Positions 42,990 through 50,477 of a stretch of 64,000 bases of DNA are shown piece by piece (within the stretch, counting starts at the first letter, position 1; each line of letters starts with the position of its first letter). The position numbers and the translations under genes were made by a program. The notes beneath the pieces are model-generated. The model saw only the letters and a list, made by a program, of their open reading frames with translations. It did not search any database and had not been told where the DNA came from. Location of the stretch: the NCBI GenBank assembly GCA_038255145.1, contig JBBSLP010000007.1:1-64000 (forward strand). The letters run 5' to 3'. Origin of the DNA: WHTX01 sp038255145 (GTDB lineage: Bacteria > Actinomycetota > Acidimicrobiia > Acidimicrobiales > CAIXPF01).

Positions 42990-43163
42990 CTAGGTGGGGG
43001 CCTCCTCGAGCCGCTGGCCATGGGCCATGGTCCCGAAGGACCAGGTGCCGTAGGCGTTGATGAGGTGGTGGCGCACGCAGGTTCCGGCGGAGGCCGCCTG
43101 GGCGGCGCGCGCGCCGGAGGCCGTGTGGCCATCCAGTCGCTTGGCGTCGCGCAGGCTGAGCAT
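42990..43163 (-). CDS. 57-residue ORF upstream of WhiB gene
   Basis: This short ORF begins at ATG 43163 with GAGAGGA eight bases before it. Nearly every third codon position is G or C, as in real genes here. The product (MLSLRDAKRLDGHTASG...CVRHHLINAYGTW...) has one Cys, a His pair and no membrane helix; no family is recognised. Its stop is followed by the 12-bp hairpin and then whiB. It may be a leader peptide whose translation controls whiB, or an independent small protein. Confidence 0.55.
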   Translation of the reverse strand: MLSLRDAKRLDGHTASGARAAQAASAGTCVRHHLINAYGTWSFGTMAHGQRLEEAPT

Positions 43164-43283
43164 CAACCGCATCCTCTCGTGTCGGGGCCGCCGAGGACCC
43201 CGAGGGCCTCCGGAACGAACTCGTTCAGGAAACCACGTCCACCCCCCCACCCGTCAACCGATTAAACATCGAATCTGCGCAGG

Positions 43284-43289
43284 TACCTT
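43284..43289 (+). promoter_or_regulatory. -10 box of the thioesterase gene
   Basis: TACCTT seven bases before the GTG at 43297, in a locally AT-richer stretch. Confidence 0.5.
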
Positions 43290-43296
43290 CGGGCCG

Positions 43297-44064
43297 GTGC
43301 CGAACGCTCCCGACCTCGTCCCCTTCCCCACACAGGGGCGGCGCTTCAGTTCGCGGTGGCGGGTGCGGCTGGGAGACACCGCGCCGGACGGGCGCCTGCG
43401 CCTCGATGCCCTGGCCCGCTACCTGCAGGACGTGGCCGACGACGACGCCATCGATGCCGGCCTCGACACCTCGTTGTCGTGGGTGCTGCGCCGCACCGTG
43501 GTCGAGGTCCACCGCCGTCCCCTGCTGCGCGAACGCGTGGAGCTGTCCACGGCGTGCACCGGCACCGGACCACGTTGGGCCGAGCGCCGCACCACGCTGG
43601 TGGGGGACCGGGGGGCGAGCGCCGAAGCCACCGCGCTGTGGGTGCTGCTCGACGGTCGGGGTCGTCCCACCCGGCTGCCGCCCGCCTTCCACGAGGTCTA
43701 CGCGGCCACCGCGGCGGGGCGCACGGTCAGTCCCCGCCTGAGCCACCCCGAGCCGCCGGCCGGGGCGGACGTCGGCGCCGTGGCCTTCCCCCTACGCCGG
43801 GCCGACCTCGATGTGGCCGATCACGTCAACAACGCCGTCTACTGGCAAGCGCTCGAAGAGCACCTGGCCGATGCTCCCGGTGCCGTGCGCGCCGAGGTCG
43901 AGCACCGCCAGGCCCTGGCCCCCGGCGCCACCGCGTCGGTGGTCGTGCACGGGTCGGTGGGCGACCCTGACGGGCTTCGGCTGTGGGTGCTCGACGACGT
44001 CGACGGTCAGATGTCGGTGGCGGCCACGGCCTGGGTCACGGCGCTGTCGGCCTCGACCTCGTAG
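43297..44064 (+). CDS. Acyl-ACP thioesterase (FatA/FatB-like)
   Basis: This 255-residue protein has two hotdog domains as in acyl-ACP thioesterases: FSSRWRVRLGDTAPDGRLRLDALARYLQDVADDDA, then a second half with RRADLDVADHVNNAVYWQALEEH, where the Asp-x-Asx-x-His-Val-Asn-Asn motif carries the catalytic Asn/His. It releases free fatty acids from ACP. The GTG start follows a -10 box. Its 3' end overlaps the convergent MBL hydrolase gene by 58 bases. Confidence 0.85.
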   Translation: MPNAPDLVPFPTQGRRFSSRWRVRLGDTAPDGRLRLDALARYLQDVADDDAIDAGLDTSLSWVLRRTVVEVHRRPLLRERVELSTACTGTGPRWAERRTTLVGDRGASAEATALWVLLDGRGRPTRLPPAFHEVYAATAAGRTVSPRLSHPEPPAGADVGAVAFPLRRADLDVADHVNNAVYWQALEEHLADAPGAVRAEVEHRQALAPGATASVVVHGSVGDPDGLRLWVLDDVDGQMSVAATAWVTALSASTS

Positions 44065-45155
44065 CGCAGCTCGCCTTCGACCTTGCGTCGACGGGCGTGG
44101 CCCATCAGACGCAGGTGCTCGAGGTGGGCGTAGGTCTCGCTGTCGGCCATGGGCCCCCACGAGCGGGGCTTGAACAGCCGCTCGGAGAAGGTGGCCACGC
44201 TGGCCTCGCCCAGGTCGGGTGCGGCGGCCCGCAGGATGTCGAGGCGCTCGAGGTGGTGCTCGTGGATCGACTTCACCCGACCCCGCAGGTCGTCGAAGGG
44301 GTAGCCGTGGGCGGGCAGGACCGTGGTCACGCCCTCGAGCTCGAGGGTGCGCTCGAGGGAGTCCAGGTACAGCGCCAGGGGGTCGTCGGCCCGCACCAGC
44401 CCCGAGATGTGGGGGGTGATGGTGGGCAGCACGTGGTCGCCGGAGATGAGGATGCCCGAGGCCGGGTCGAGCAGGCACAGGTGGTCGACCGTGTGCCCGG
44501 GGGTGTGCAGGGCCACCCACCCACGCCCGCCCAGGGGAAGGACCTGGCCGTCGACCACCCGCTTCGAGGGGCGGGGGGGCTGGAAGTGCTTGGAGTGCAG
44601 GACCCCGTTGAGGCGGTAGCGCATGCGGGTCTTGCGGTCGGGGCGGGGGTGGGGCCCGCCCCAGGGGGTGGGCCGGTCCCAGCGGGCGGCGTTGCTGCCC
44701 ACGACGACCTTCTGGGTGATCTTGGCGAAGCGCTCGCGGGCCGCGGCCCAGGGGGCGAGGTCCCGGGGGTCGGCCAGCTCCTTGTGCTCGTCGTCCTCCT
44801 CGTCGGGGTCCCAGAAGGTCTTGAAGTCCTCGTGGGTGACGACCTCGGCGCCGCTCGTGGCCCGCAGGTGCTCGCACGCCCCGAAGTGGTCGGGGTGCGA
44901 GTGGCTGATGATCACCGTGTGGACCTTGGCCACGGGGATGCCTGCGGTGCCCAGCTTGCGGGTGAGCTCCTTCCACGCCGCCGCGCCGGGCAGGCCCGGG
45001 TCGACGAGGGCGAAGCCGCGCTCGTCCTCGAGGGCGTAGCAGTTCACGTGGCCGAGCCCGGGCATGTTGATCGTCAACTGCAGGCGGAGCACACCGGGCG
45101 CCACCTCGACGATCTCATCGGAGGCGGGCTGCTTCTCCTGGCGTACCTCGACCAT
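44007..45155 (-). CDS. Metallo-beta-lactamase-fold hydrolase
   Basis: This 382-residue enzyme has the MBL core: NCYALEDERGFALVDPGLPG, the zinc motif HSHPDHFG, LHTPGHTVDHLCLLD, LISGDHVLP and LPAHGYPF, followed by a C-terminal winged-helix-like segment (ETYAHLEHLRLMGHARRRKVEGELRYEV) typical of the LACTB2/RNase-Z-like acyl hydrolase subgroup. Two metals are expected. Substrate unknown. A TAGAGT box six bases before the ATG indicates leaderless expression. Confidence 0.9.
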   Translation of the reverse strand: MVEVRQEKQPASDEIVEVAPGVLRLQLTINMPGLGHVNCYALEDERGFALVDPGLPGAAAWKELTRKLGTAGIPVAKVHTVIISHSHPDHFGACEHLRATSGAEVVTHEDFKTFWDPDEEDDEHKELADPRDLAPWAAARERFAKITQKVVVGSNAARWDRPTPWGGPHPRPDRKTRMRYRLNGVLHSKHFQPPRPSKRVVDGQVLPLGGRGWVALHTPGHTVDHLCLLDPASGILISGDHVLPTITPHISGLVRADDPLALYLDSLERTLELEGVTTVLPAHGYPFDDLRGRVKSIHEHHLERLDILRAAAPDLGEASVATFSERLFKPRSWGPMADSETYAHLEHLRLMGHARRRKVEGELRYEVEADSAVTQAVAATDI

Positions 45156-45161
45156 GGCGGA

Positions 45162-45167
45162 ACTCTA
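45162..45167 (-). promoter_or_regulatory. -10 box of the MBL hydrolase gene
   Basis: TAGAGT on the minus strand with a six-base spacer to the ATG at 45155. Confidence 0.55.
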
Positions 45168-45232
45168 ATTGACGCGCTCGTCAAGTGCAGCTCCGAAGGT
45201 GTGCTTCCCGTCACGCCCCGGGTGACGGGGTG

Positions 45233-45784
45233 TCAGTCGGGGACACCGGCCACGGGGACGAAGAGGTGGGTCCGGTACCAGCGCAGCTCGTCGATGCTCT
45301 CGCGGATGTCGTCGAGGGCCCTGTGGGTGGAGGACTTCTCCGGCGCCTGGGCGAGCACGTCGGGGTACCAGCGCCGGGCCAGTTCCTTGATGGTGGAGAC
45401 GTCCACGGAGCGGTAGTGCAGGAACTGCTCGATGGCGGGCAGGTAGGCGGCCAGGAAGCGTCGGTCGGTGCCGATGGAGTTGCCGCACAGGGGCACGGTG
45501 CGGGCCTCGTCGATGTGGGCGGCCAGGAACTCGAGGGTGGCCGCCCCTGCTTCCTCCAGCGTCACCGTCGACGCGGCGATGCGGTCGAGCAGTCCGCTCT
45601 TGGTGTGCATCTCGACGACCACGTCGTCCATGGTGGCCAGCCGCTCGCCGGGCTGGTGGATCACCAGGTCCGGTCCCTCGGCCACGATGCGCAGGTCGTC
45701 GTCGGTGATGAGGGTCGCGATCTCCACGATCACGTCGGTCGTGGGGTCGAGCCCCGTCATCTCGAGATCCATCCAGGCCAGCAC
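45233..45784 (-). CDS. orn: Oligoribonuclease
   Basis: This 183-residue DEDDh 3'-5' exonuclease clears di- and oligoribonucleotides, including pGpG. It has WMDLEMTGLDPTTDVIVEIA, LCGNSIGTDRRFLAAYLP, YRSVDVSTIKELARRWYP and HRALDDIRESIDELRWYR with all acidic residues and the catalytic His. Actinobacteria often retain orn, supporting the lineage. The GTG start follows a -10 box by six bases. Confidence 0.97.
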   Translation of the reverse strand: MLAWMDLEMTGLDPTTDVIVEIATLITDDDLRIVAEGPDLVIHQPGERLATMDDVVVEMHTKSGLLDRIAASTVTLEEAGAATLEFLAAHIDEARTVPLCGNSIGTDRRFLAAYLPAIEQFLHYRSVDVSTIKELARRWYPDVLAQAPEKSSTHRALDDIRESIDELRWYRTHLFVPVAGVPD

Positions 45785-45790
45785 GGCGCC

Positions 45791-45796
45791 ACCCTA
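45791..45796 (-). promoter_or_regulatory. -10 box for leaderless orn
   Basis: TAGGGT on the minus strand with a six-base spacer to the GTG at 45784. Confidence 0.55.
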
Positions 45797-45846
45797 GGTG
45801 GCCGGTGGCCGACGCCAGGGGTGACCGGTCCTCCGAAGAGGGACCG

Positions 45847-46506
45847 TCAGGCCTTGGGCTCGACCGCCGGGGTGCGTCGGCCCTTGCGGGCCTCTATGGC
45901 CACGGGGATGAGCGACAGCAGGATGATCACGCCGATGGCGGGCAGCAGGTAGCGGTCGATGCTGGGGATGACCGTGCCCAGGGCGTAGCCGACGAGGGTC
46001 ACGCCCACGGCCCAGATGAGGGCGCCGACCACGTTGTAGGTGATGAAGGTGCGGTAGTGCATGTTGCCCACCCCGGCCAGCACCGGCGTGAACGTGCGCA
46101 CGACGGGCACGAAGCGGGCGAGCACGATGGTCTTGGGGCCGTGGCGGTCGAAGAACTCCTGGGCCCGCACGACGTGGTCCTGCTTGAAGAGGCGGGAGTC
46201 GGGGCGGCGGAAGAGGGCGGGGCCGACCTTGCGCCCGAACAGGAACCCGACCTGGTCGCCGATCACCGCGGCGGCGAAGCACCCCAGCAGCACCACGGCC
46301 AGGTTCATCTTGCCCTGGGAGGCGAGGAGCCCAGCGGTGAAGAGCAGGGAGTCACCGGGGAGGAAGAAGCCCACCAGCAGCCCGGTCTCGGCGAAGATGA
46401 CCAGGATCAGGCCGATGGTGCCGAAGGTGGCGAGGAGGTGTTCGGGGTCGAGCATTCCACCCACGGCCAGGAGCGAGGTCACGGAGACGAAGGCTATCTG
46501 CCCCAC
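45847..46506 (-). CDS. DedA-family membrane protein
   Basis: This 219-residue protein has the VTT/DedA domain: FAETGLLVGFFLPGDSLLFTAGLLA, GDQVGFLFGRKVGPALFRRPDSRLFKQDHVVRAQEFFDRHGPKTIVLARFVPVVRTFTPVLAGVGNM and three C-terminal helices. The 'F.R..P..R...P..AG' block is diagnostic. DedA proteins are lipid scramblases or flippases, including for undecaprenyl phosphate, and affect envelope homeostasis. Confidence 0.92.
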   Translation of the reverse strand: MGQIAFVSVTSLLAVGGMLDPEHLLATFGTIGLILVIFAETGLLVGFFLPGDSLLFTAGLLASQGKMNLAVVLLGCFAAAVIGDQVGFLFGRKVGPALFRRPDSRLFKQDHVVRAQEFFDRHGPKTIVLARFVPVVRTFTPVLAGVGNMHYRTFITYNVVGALIWAVGVTLVGYALGTVIPSIDRYLLPAIGVIILLSLIPVAIEARKGRRTPAVEPKA

Positions 46507-46582
46507 CTGTCAGTACCGCCCCACCGGTCAGCACCACCCCGGGGGGTGGTGAGCCCCCCGAGGGTGATCTTGCTGGAGTCGA

Positions 46583-48412
46583 TCAGGCCTTGCCGCTCTT
46601 GATGGCCTTCTTGGCCCGGGCCCGCAGGTTGGGGTCGAGCTCGACCTTGCGGATGCGCACCGCTGCCGGGGTCACCTCGACGCACTCGTCGTCGGCGATG
46701 TATTCGAGGGCCTGGTCCAGGCCGAGGATCCGGGGCGGGACGATCTTGACGAACTCGTCGGCCGAGGACGCCCGGATGTTGGTGACCTTCTTCTCCCGGC
46801 AGATGTTGACGTCCATGTCGTCGGGCCGGGAGTTGGCCCCCACGATCATGCCGCCGTACACCTCGATGCCGGGGCCCACGAACAGGAAGGCCCGCTCCTG
46901 GATGGACTCGATGGCGTAGACGGTGGCCACGCCGACCCGGTCGGCCACCACCGAGCCGCTGGCCCGGGCCTTGATCTCGCCGGCCCACGGCTCCCAGCCG
47001 TCGAAGACGTGGTGGAGCACGCCGGTGCCCCGGGTCTCGGTGAGGAACTGGGTGCGCACGCCGATGAGGCCACGGGCGGGGACGACCCACTCCATGCGCA
47101 CCCAGCCCGAGCCCTGGCCGTGCAGCTGCTGCAGGCGGCCCTTGCGCTCGGACAACAGCTGGGTGACGGTGCCGACGTGCTCGTCGGGGGCATCGACGGA
47201 CACCCGCTCGACGGGCTCGTGGAGCTTGCCGTCGATCTCGCGGGTCAGCACCTGGGGCTTGCCCACGGTGAGCTCGAAGCCCTCACGGCGCATGGTCTCG
47301 ACCAGCACGCCGAGCTGCATCTCGCCGCGGCCCTGGACCTCCCAGCGGTCCGGGTACTCGGTGTTGAGCACCCGGATGGAGACGTTGCCCACGATCTCCT
47401 GGTCGAGGCGGTTCTTGACCAGGCGGGCGGTGAGCTTGGAGCCGCTGCGGCCCGACAGGGGGGCGGTGTTGATGCCGATGGTCATGGCGATCGAGGGCTC
47501 GTCGACGGTCACCGGGGGCAGGGCCACGGGCTCGTTCACGTCGGCCAGGGTCTCGCCGATGGTGACCTCTTCGATGCCGGCCACGGCGATGATCTCGCCC
47601 GGACCGGCCTCGAGGGCGTCGAGGCGCTCGTGGTTCTCGGTCACGTACATCTGGGACAGCTTCACCGACTGGATGGTCCCGTCCAGGCGGCACCAGGCCA
47701 CGGTCTGACCCTTCTTCACCGAGCCGTGCTGGATGCGGCACAGGGCCAGGCGCCCCACGTAGGGGGAGGCGTCGAGGTTGGTGACCAGGGCCTGGAAGGG
47801 GTGGTCGGGGTCGTGCACCGGAGCGGGGATGTGCTCGAGGATGACGTCCATGAGCGGGTGCAGGTTCTCGCCGACCTCGCCCTGGGCCAGGGTGGCCCAG
47901 CCGCTGCGGGCCGAGGCGAACACGATGGGGAAGTCGAGCTGGTGGTCCTTGGTGGCCAGGTCGAGGAACAGGTGCCCGACCTCGTCGATGACCTCGTCGA
48001 TGCGGGCATCGGGCCGGTCGACCTTGTTGATGACCACGACCACGGGCAGGTCGGCCTCGAGGGTCTTGCGCAGTACGAAGCGGGTCTGGGGCAGGGGGCC
48101 CTCGGACGCGTCGACGAGCAGGAGCACGCCGTCGACCATGGTCAGGCCGCGCTCGACCTCGCCACCGAAGTCGGCGTGGCCCGGGGTGTCCACGATGTTG
48201 ATCTTGACCCCGCCGTAGCGAACGGCGGTGTTCTTGGCCAAGATGGTGATCCCCCGCTCACGCTCGAGGTCCATGGAGTCCATCACGCGGATGTTGTCGT
48301 CCTTGGCCCGCAACGCGCCGGACTGCTGCAACATGGCGTCGACCAGGGTCGTCTTGCCATGATCGACGTGGGCGATGATCGCCACGTTGCGAAGGGATTC
48401 GACACGCGCCAC
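46583..48412 (-). CDS. typA: Translational GTPase TypA/BipA
   Basis: This 609-residue GTPase binds ribosomes and supports assembly and stress growth. G1 is AHVDHGKTTL, the switch I region is ERERGITILAKN, G3 VDTPGHADFGG and G4 NKVDRPDAR; EF-G-like domains III and V and the TypA-specific C-terminal domain (EIKARASGSVVADRVG...) follow. The GTG at 48412 with GGAG upstream gives the standard start; the frame is open further upstream but not conserved. Confidence 0.96.
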   Translation of the reverse strand: MARVESLRNVAIIAHVDHGKTTLVDAMLQQSGALRAKDDNIRVMDSMDLERERGITILAKNTAVRYGGVKINIVDTPGHADFGGEVERGLTMVDGVLLLVDASEGPLPQTRFVLRKTLEADLPVVVVINKVDRPDARIDEVIDEVGHLFLDLATKDHQLDFPIVFASARSGWATLAQGEVGENLHPLMDVILEHIPAPVHDPDHPFQALVTNLDASPYVGRLALCRIQHGSVKKGQTVAWCRLDGTIQSVKLSQMYVTENHERLDALEAGPGEIIAVAGIEEVTIGETLADVNEPVALPPVTVDEPSIAMTIGINTAPLSGRSGSKLTARLVKNRLDQEIVGNVSIRVLNTEYPDRWEVQGRGEMQLGVLVETMRREGFELTVGKPQVLTREIDGKLHEPVERVSVDAPDEHVGTVTQLLSERKGRLQQLHGQGSGWVRMEWVVPARGLIGVRTQFLTETRGTGVLHHVFDGWEPWAGEIKARASGSVVADRVGVATVYAIESIQERAFLFVGPGIEVYGGMIVGANSRPDDMDVNICREKKVTNIRASSADEFVKIVPPRILGLDQALEYIADDECVEVTPAAVRIRKVELDPNLRARAKKAIKSGKA

Positions 48413-48506
48413 GCGGAACTCCGAACTCGGGGGTGCAGGCAATCTACCGCCGGGCCGGACCCTGGCCGTGTCGGGAGCATCGGCGACACCAACGGGAGCA
48501 CGACCG

Positions 48507-48989
48507 TTGGCCGCTGAGCGCGCCCCCGGGACCGGGCCCGACCCCGTGGAGGTGGACCTCCCCGTGGTCGCCCTCGACGCCGGGCTGGGTCTGCCCGCGC
48601 CGGCGCGCGAGGGTGACGCCGGCATCGACCTGCGGGCGGTGGCCCCCGTCGTGCTCGCCCCCGGTGGTGGTCGGGCCGTGGTGGGCACGGGCCTGGCCGT
48701 GGCCATCCCCTGGGGCTTCTGCGGGCTGGTGCTGCCCCGGTCGGGCCTGGCCCGTGACCACGGGGTGACCTGCCTGAACACCCCCGGCCTCATCGACGCC
48801 GGCTATCGGGGCGAGCTGCAGGTCCTGTTGGTCAACACCGATCCCGCCGTGGCCTACGAGGTGCAGCGGGGCGATCGCATCGCCCAGCTCGTCATCGTGC
48901 CCTTCGCCGCCGTGCGCTTCGTGGCCACCGACGCCCTCGGGGATTCCGAGCGGGGGATCGCGGGCTGGGGCCACAGCGGCCGCAGCTGA
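48507..48989 (+). CDS. dut: dUTP diphosphatase
   Basis: This 160-residue trimeric dUTPase keeps uracil out of DNA and makes dUMP. The five motifs are present: GDAGIDLRA, PRSGLA, GLIDAGYRGELQV, RGDRIAQLVIVP and a slightly altered motif V, RGIAGWGHSG in place of RGxGGFGSTG. The TTG at 48507 is chosen for GGGAG eight bases upstream; a GTG at 48546 is an alternative. It is divergent from typA. Dcd at 795 may provide a second dUMP route. Confidence 0.92.
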   Translation: MAAERAPGTGPDPVEVDLPVVALDAGLGLPAPAREGDAGIDLRAVAPVVLAPGGGRAVVGTGLAVAIPWGFCGLVLPRSGLARDHGVTCLNTPGLIDAGYRGELQVLLVNTDPAVAYEVQRGDRIAQLVIVPFAAVRFVATDALGDSERGIAGWGHSGRS

Positions 48990-49022
48990 CGCTCACCAGC
49001 TCGTGGGGGGTCGCCGTGGGGG

Positions 49023-49304
49023 TCAGCCCCGGGCCACGGTGCGGCGGAAGCGGTGGTCGGGGCGTTCGACCAGCTCGGCCAGGACCTCGATGACCGCGGT
49101 CTCCACCACAAAGGTGATGCGGACGCGGTCGCCGGGGTGGGCGAGCTCGGTGAAGGCGTCGTCGGCCGCCGCGGCCAGGGCGTCGGTGGCCACGGGTCCG
49201 AAACCGCGGCGGAAGGCCAGCTCGCCGGCGGCCTGGCGGGCCACGGGCGCGAACTCCCGACTGGCGGGAAGGGTCAGCACCACGTCGTGCTCGGCACGCG
49301 CCAC
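49023..49304 (-). CDS. Short RsbW-like protein of unknown function
   Basis: This 93-residue protein resembles only the N-terminal part of an anti-sigma/RsbW-type HATPase: a first strand and helix (DVVLTLPASREFAPVARQAAGELAFRRGF), the N-box region ATDALAAAADDAFTELAHP, then a strand pair RVRITFVVETAVIEVLAELV. The glycine-rich ATP-lid boxes are absent, so ATP binding is doubtful. The GTG start follows TACGCT by six bases. It may be a degenerate anti-sigma-like regulator. Confidence 0.5.
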   Translation of the reverse strand: MARAEHDVVLTLPASREFAPVARQAAGELAFRRGFGPVATDALAAAADDAFTELAHPGDRVRITFVVETAVIEVLAELVERPDHRFRRTVARG

Positions 49305-49310
49305 GGCGCC

Positions 49311-49316
49311 AGCGTA
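49311..49316 (-). promoter_or_regulatory. -10 box of the RsbW-like gene
   Basis: TACGCT on the minus strand with a six-base spacer to the GTG at 49304. Confidence 0.5.
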
Positions 49317-49429
49317 CGGTGCCGACCCCCACCTCGCGGGCCTGCGGTCGAGGGTGGCGTGGCCGGTCACCGCTACCGTCGGGCCAGGCGTGGCCCGACG
49401 GAGGGGTCCGCGGGTCCCCGGAGGTGCTC

Positions 49430-50038
49430 GTGATCGTCGTCGACGCCCCCTCGTGGCCGTGGCGGGGACGGCGCTGGGCCCACCTGGCCAGCGACCGCGA
49501 CACGGGTGAGCTGCACGACTTCGCCGCCCGCCTCGGCCTGCGTCGCACCGCCTTCCAGGGCGACCACTACGACGTCGACGAGGAGCTGCGCATCCGGGCC
49601 CTCGAGCTCGGTGCCCGGCCGGTGGACGCCCGGGACCTGGTCCGTCGCCTCCGGGCCGCCGGGTTGCGCCGGCGCGGTGGCCAGGCCGCCCTGCACTGGG
49701 AGCTGGTGGGCGAGCTGGCCGTCGCCGGCCCCACGGTGGACCGGTCGGCCCTGGCCCGGTTGCTGGGCCCCGAGCTGGTGCCTGACACCCTCGACGAGGT
49801 CGTCGACCGGGCCGCGGCCCTGGTCGAGGGGTGCGAGGCCGACGTGGAGGGCGACGCGGGGGCTGGCTGGGGAGAGGACGGAGAGGACGACGGCGGGAAG
49901 GAGGACGCGGGCGGTCTCGTGCTCGGCGTCCTGCGCCGCCCGGGTGAGGTGGCCGTGGTCGTGTCGCCCCGGGGGGCACGCTGGCCCCCTCGGCGCGAAC
50001 TGGTGGTGGTGGGGGACCTCGTGCGGGCCGTCGGATGA
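49430..50038 (+). CDS. DUF4031 domain protein with C-terminal extension
   Basis: This 202-residue protein has the DUF4031 domain at its N-terminus: VDAPSWPWRGRRWAHLASD, ELHDFAARLGLRRTAFQGDHYDV and VDARDLVRRLRAAGLRR. An acidic Asp/Glu/Gly linker (about residues 138-158) and a 40-residue C-terminal segment LVLGVLRRPGEVAVVVSPRG...LVVVGDLVRAVG follow. The middle part LVGELAVAGPTVDRSALARLLG may be a further helical unit. The GTG at 49430 has GGAGG five bases before it. Function unknown. Confidence 0.75.
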   Translation: MIVVDAPSWPWRGRRWAHLASDRDTGELHDFAARLGLRRTAFQGDHYDVDEELRIRALELGARPVDARDLVRRLRAAGLRRRGGQAALHWELVGELAVAGPTVDRSALARLLGPELVPDTLDEVVDRAAALVEGCEADVEGDAGAGWGEDGEDDGGKEDAGGLVLGVLRRPGEVAVVVSPRGARWPPRRELVVVGDLVRAVG

Positions 50039-50182
50039 ACGGGGCCTGGACCACACCCCCTGTAGTTGTACCCGGGGGGGACCATCGTCGGGAGGGGCAT
50101 CGCTACGTTGGCGGCTCGTACCGGATGGCGCCGTCGCACCCGAACAGCGCCCCCGGTGCCCCGCCGGATCGGAGGGCACGCC

Positions 50183-50464
50183 GTGGCCAAGCACGACAGG
50201 GTTGTGACCAGGCCCACCGAGGTCCCCAGGCGCTCGTCCGGCGGTGCCCTGCTGGCCGGCAACGCCCTGCCGGCACGGATCGCCCTGCTCTCGGTGTTGT
50301 CGGTGGCGGCGGCCCTGGGCACGGTGCCGGTGGCCGCCCTCGGTGGTCTGGCCGTCGTCGCCTGCCTGCTCGGGGCCTTCGAGGTCCGCGCCCTGCGGGC
50401 GGCGCGGGGTGCCCGTCGGCCGGTGGTCCGGGGTGGGCGGCGGCCCGTCGTGCGGCTCGCGTGA
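50183..50464 (+). CDS. Small two-helix membrane protein
   Basis: This 93-residue protein starts at GTG 50183 with GGAGG seven bases upstream. A charged N-terminus of about 25 residues is followed by two hydrophobic segments (ARIALLSVLSVAAALGTVPVAALGGLAVVACLLGAFEV) and an Arg-rich tail (RAARGARRPVVRGGRRPVVRLA). No family is recognised. It sits 13 bases before the HAD 5'-nucleotidase gene and may be co-transcribed. Confidence 0.55.
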   Translation: MAKHDRVVTRPTEVPRRSSGGALLAGNALPARIALLSVLSVAAALGTVPVAALGGLAVVACLLGAFEVRALRAARGARRPVVRGGRRPVVRLA

Positions 50465-50477
50465 GGTCGGGGCGTCC

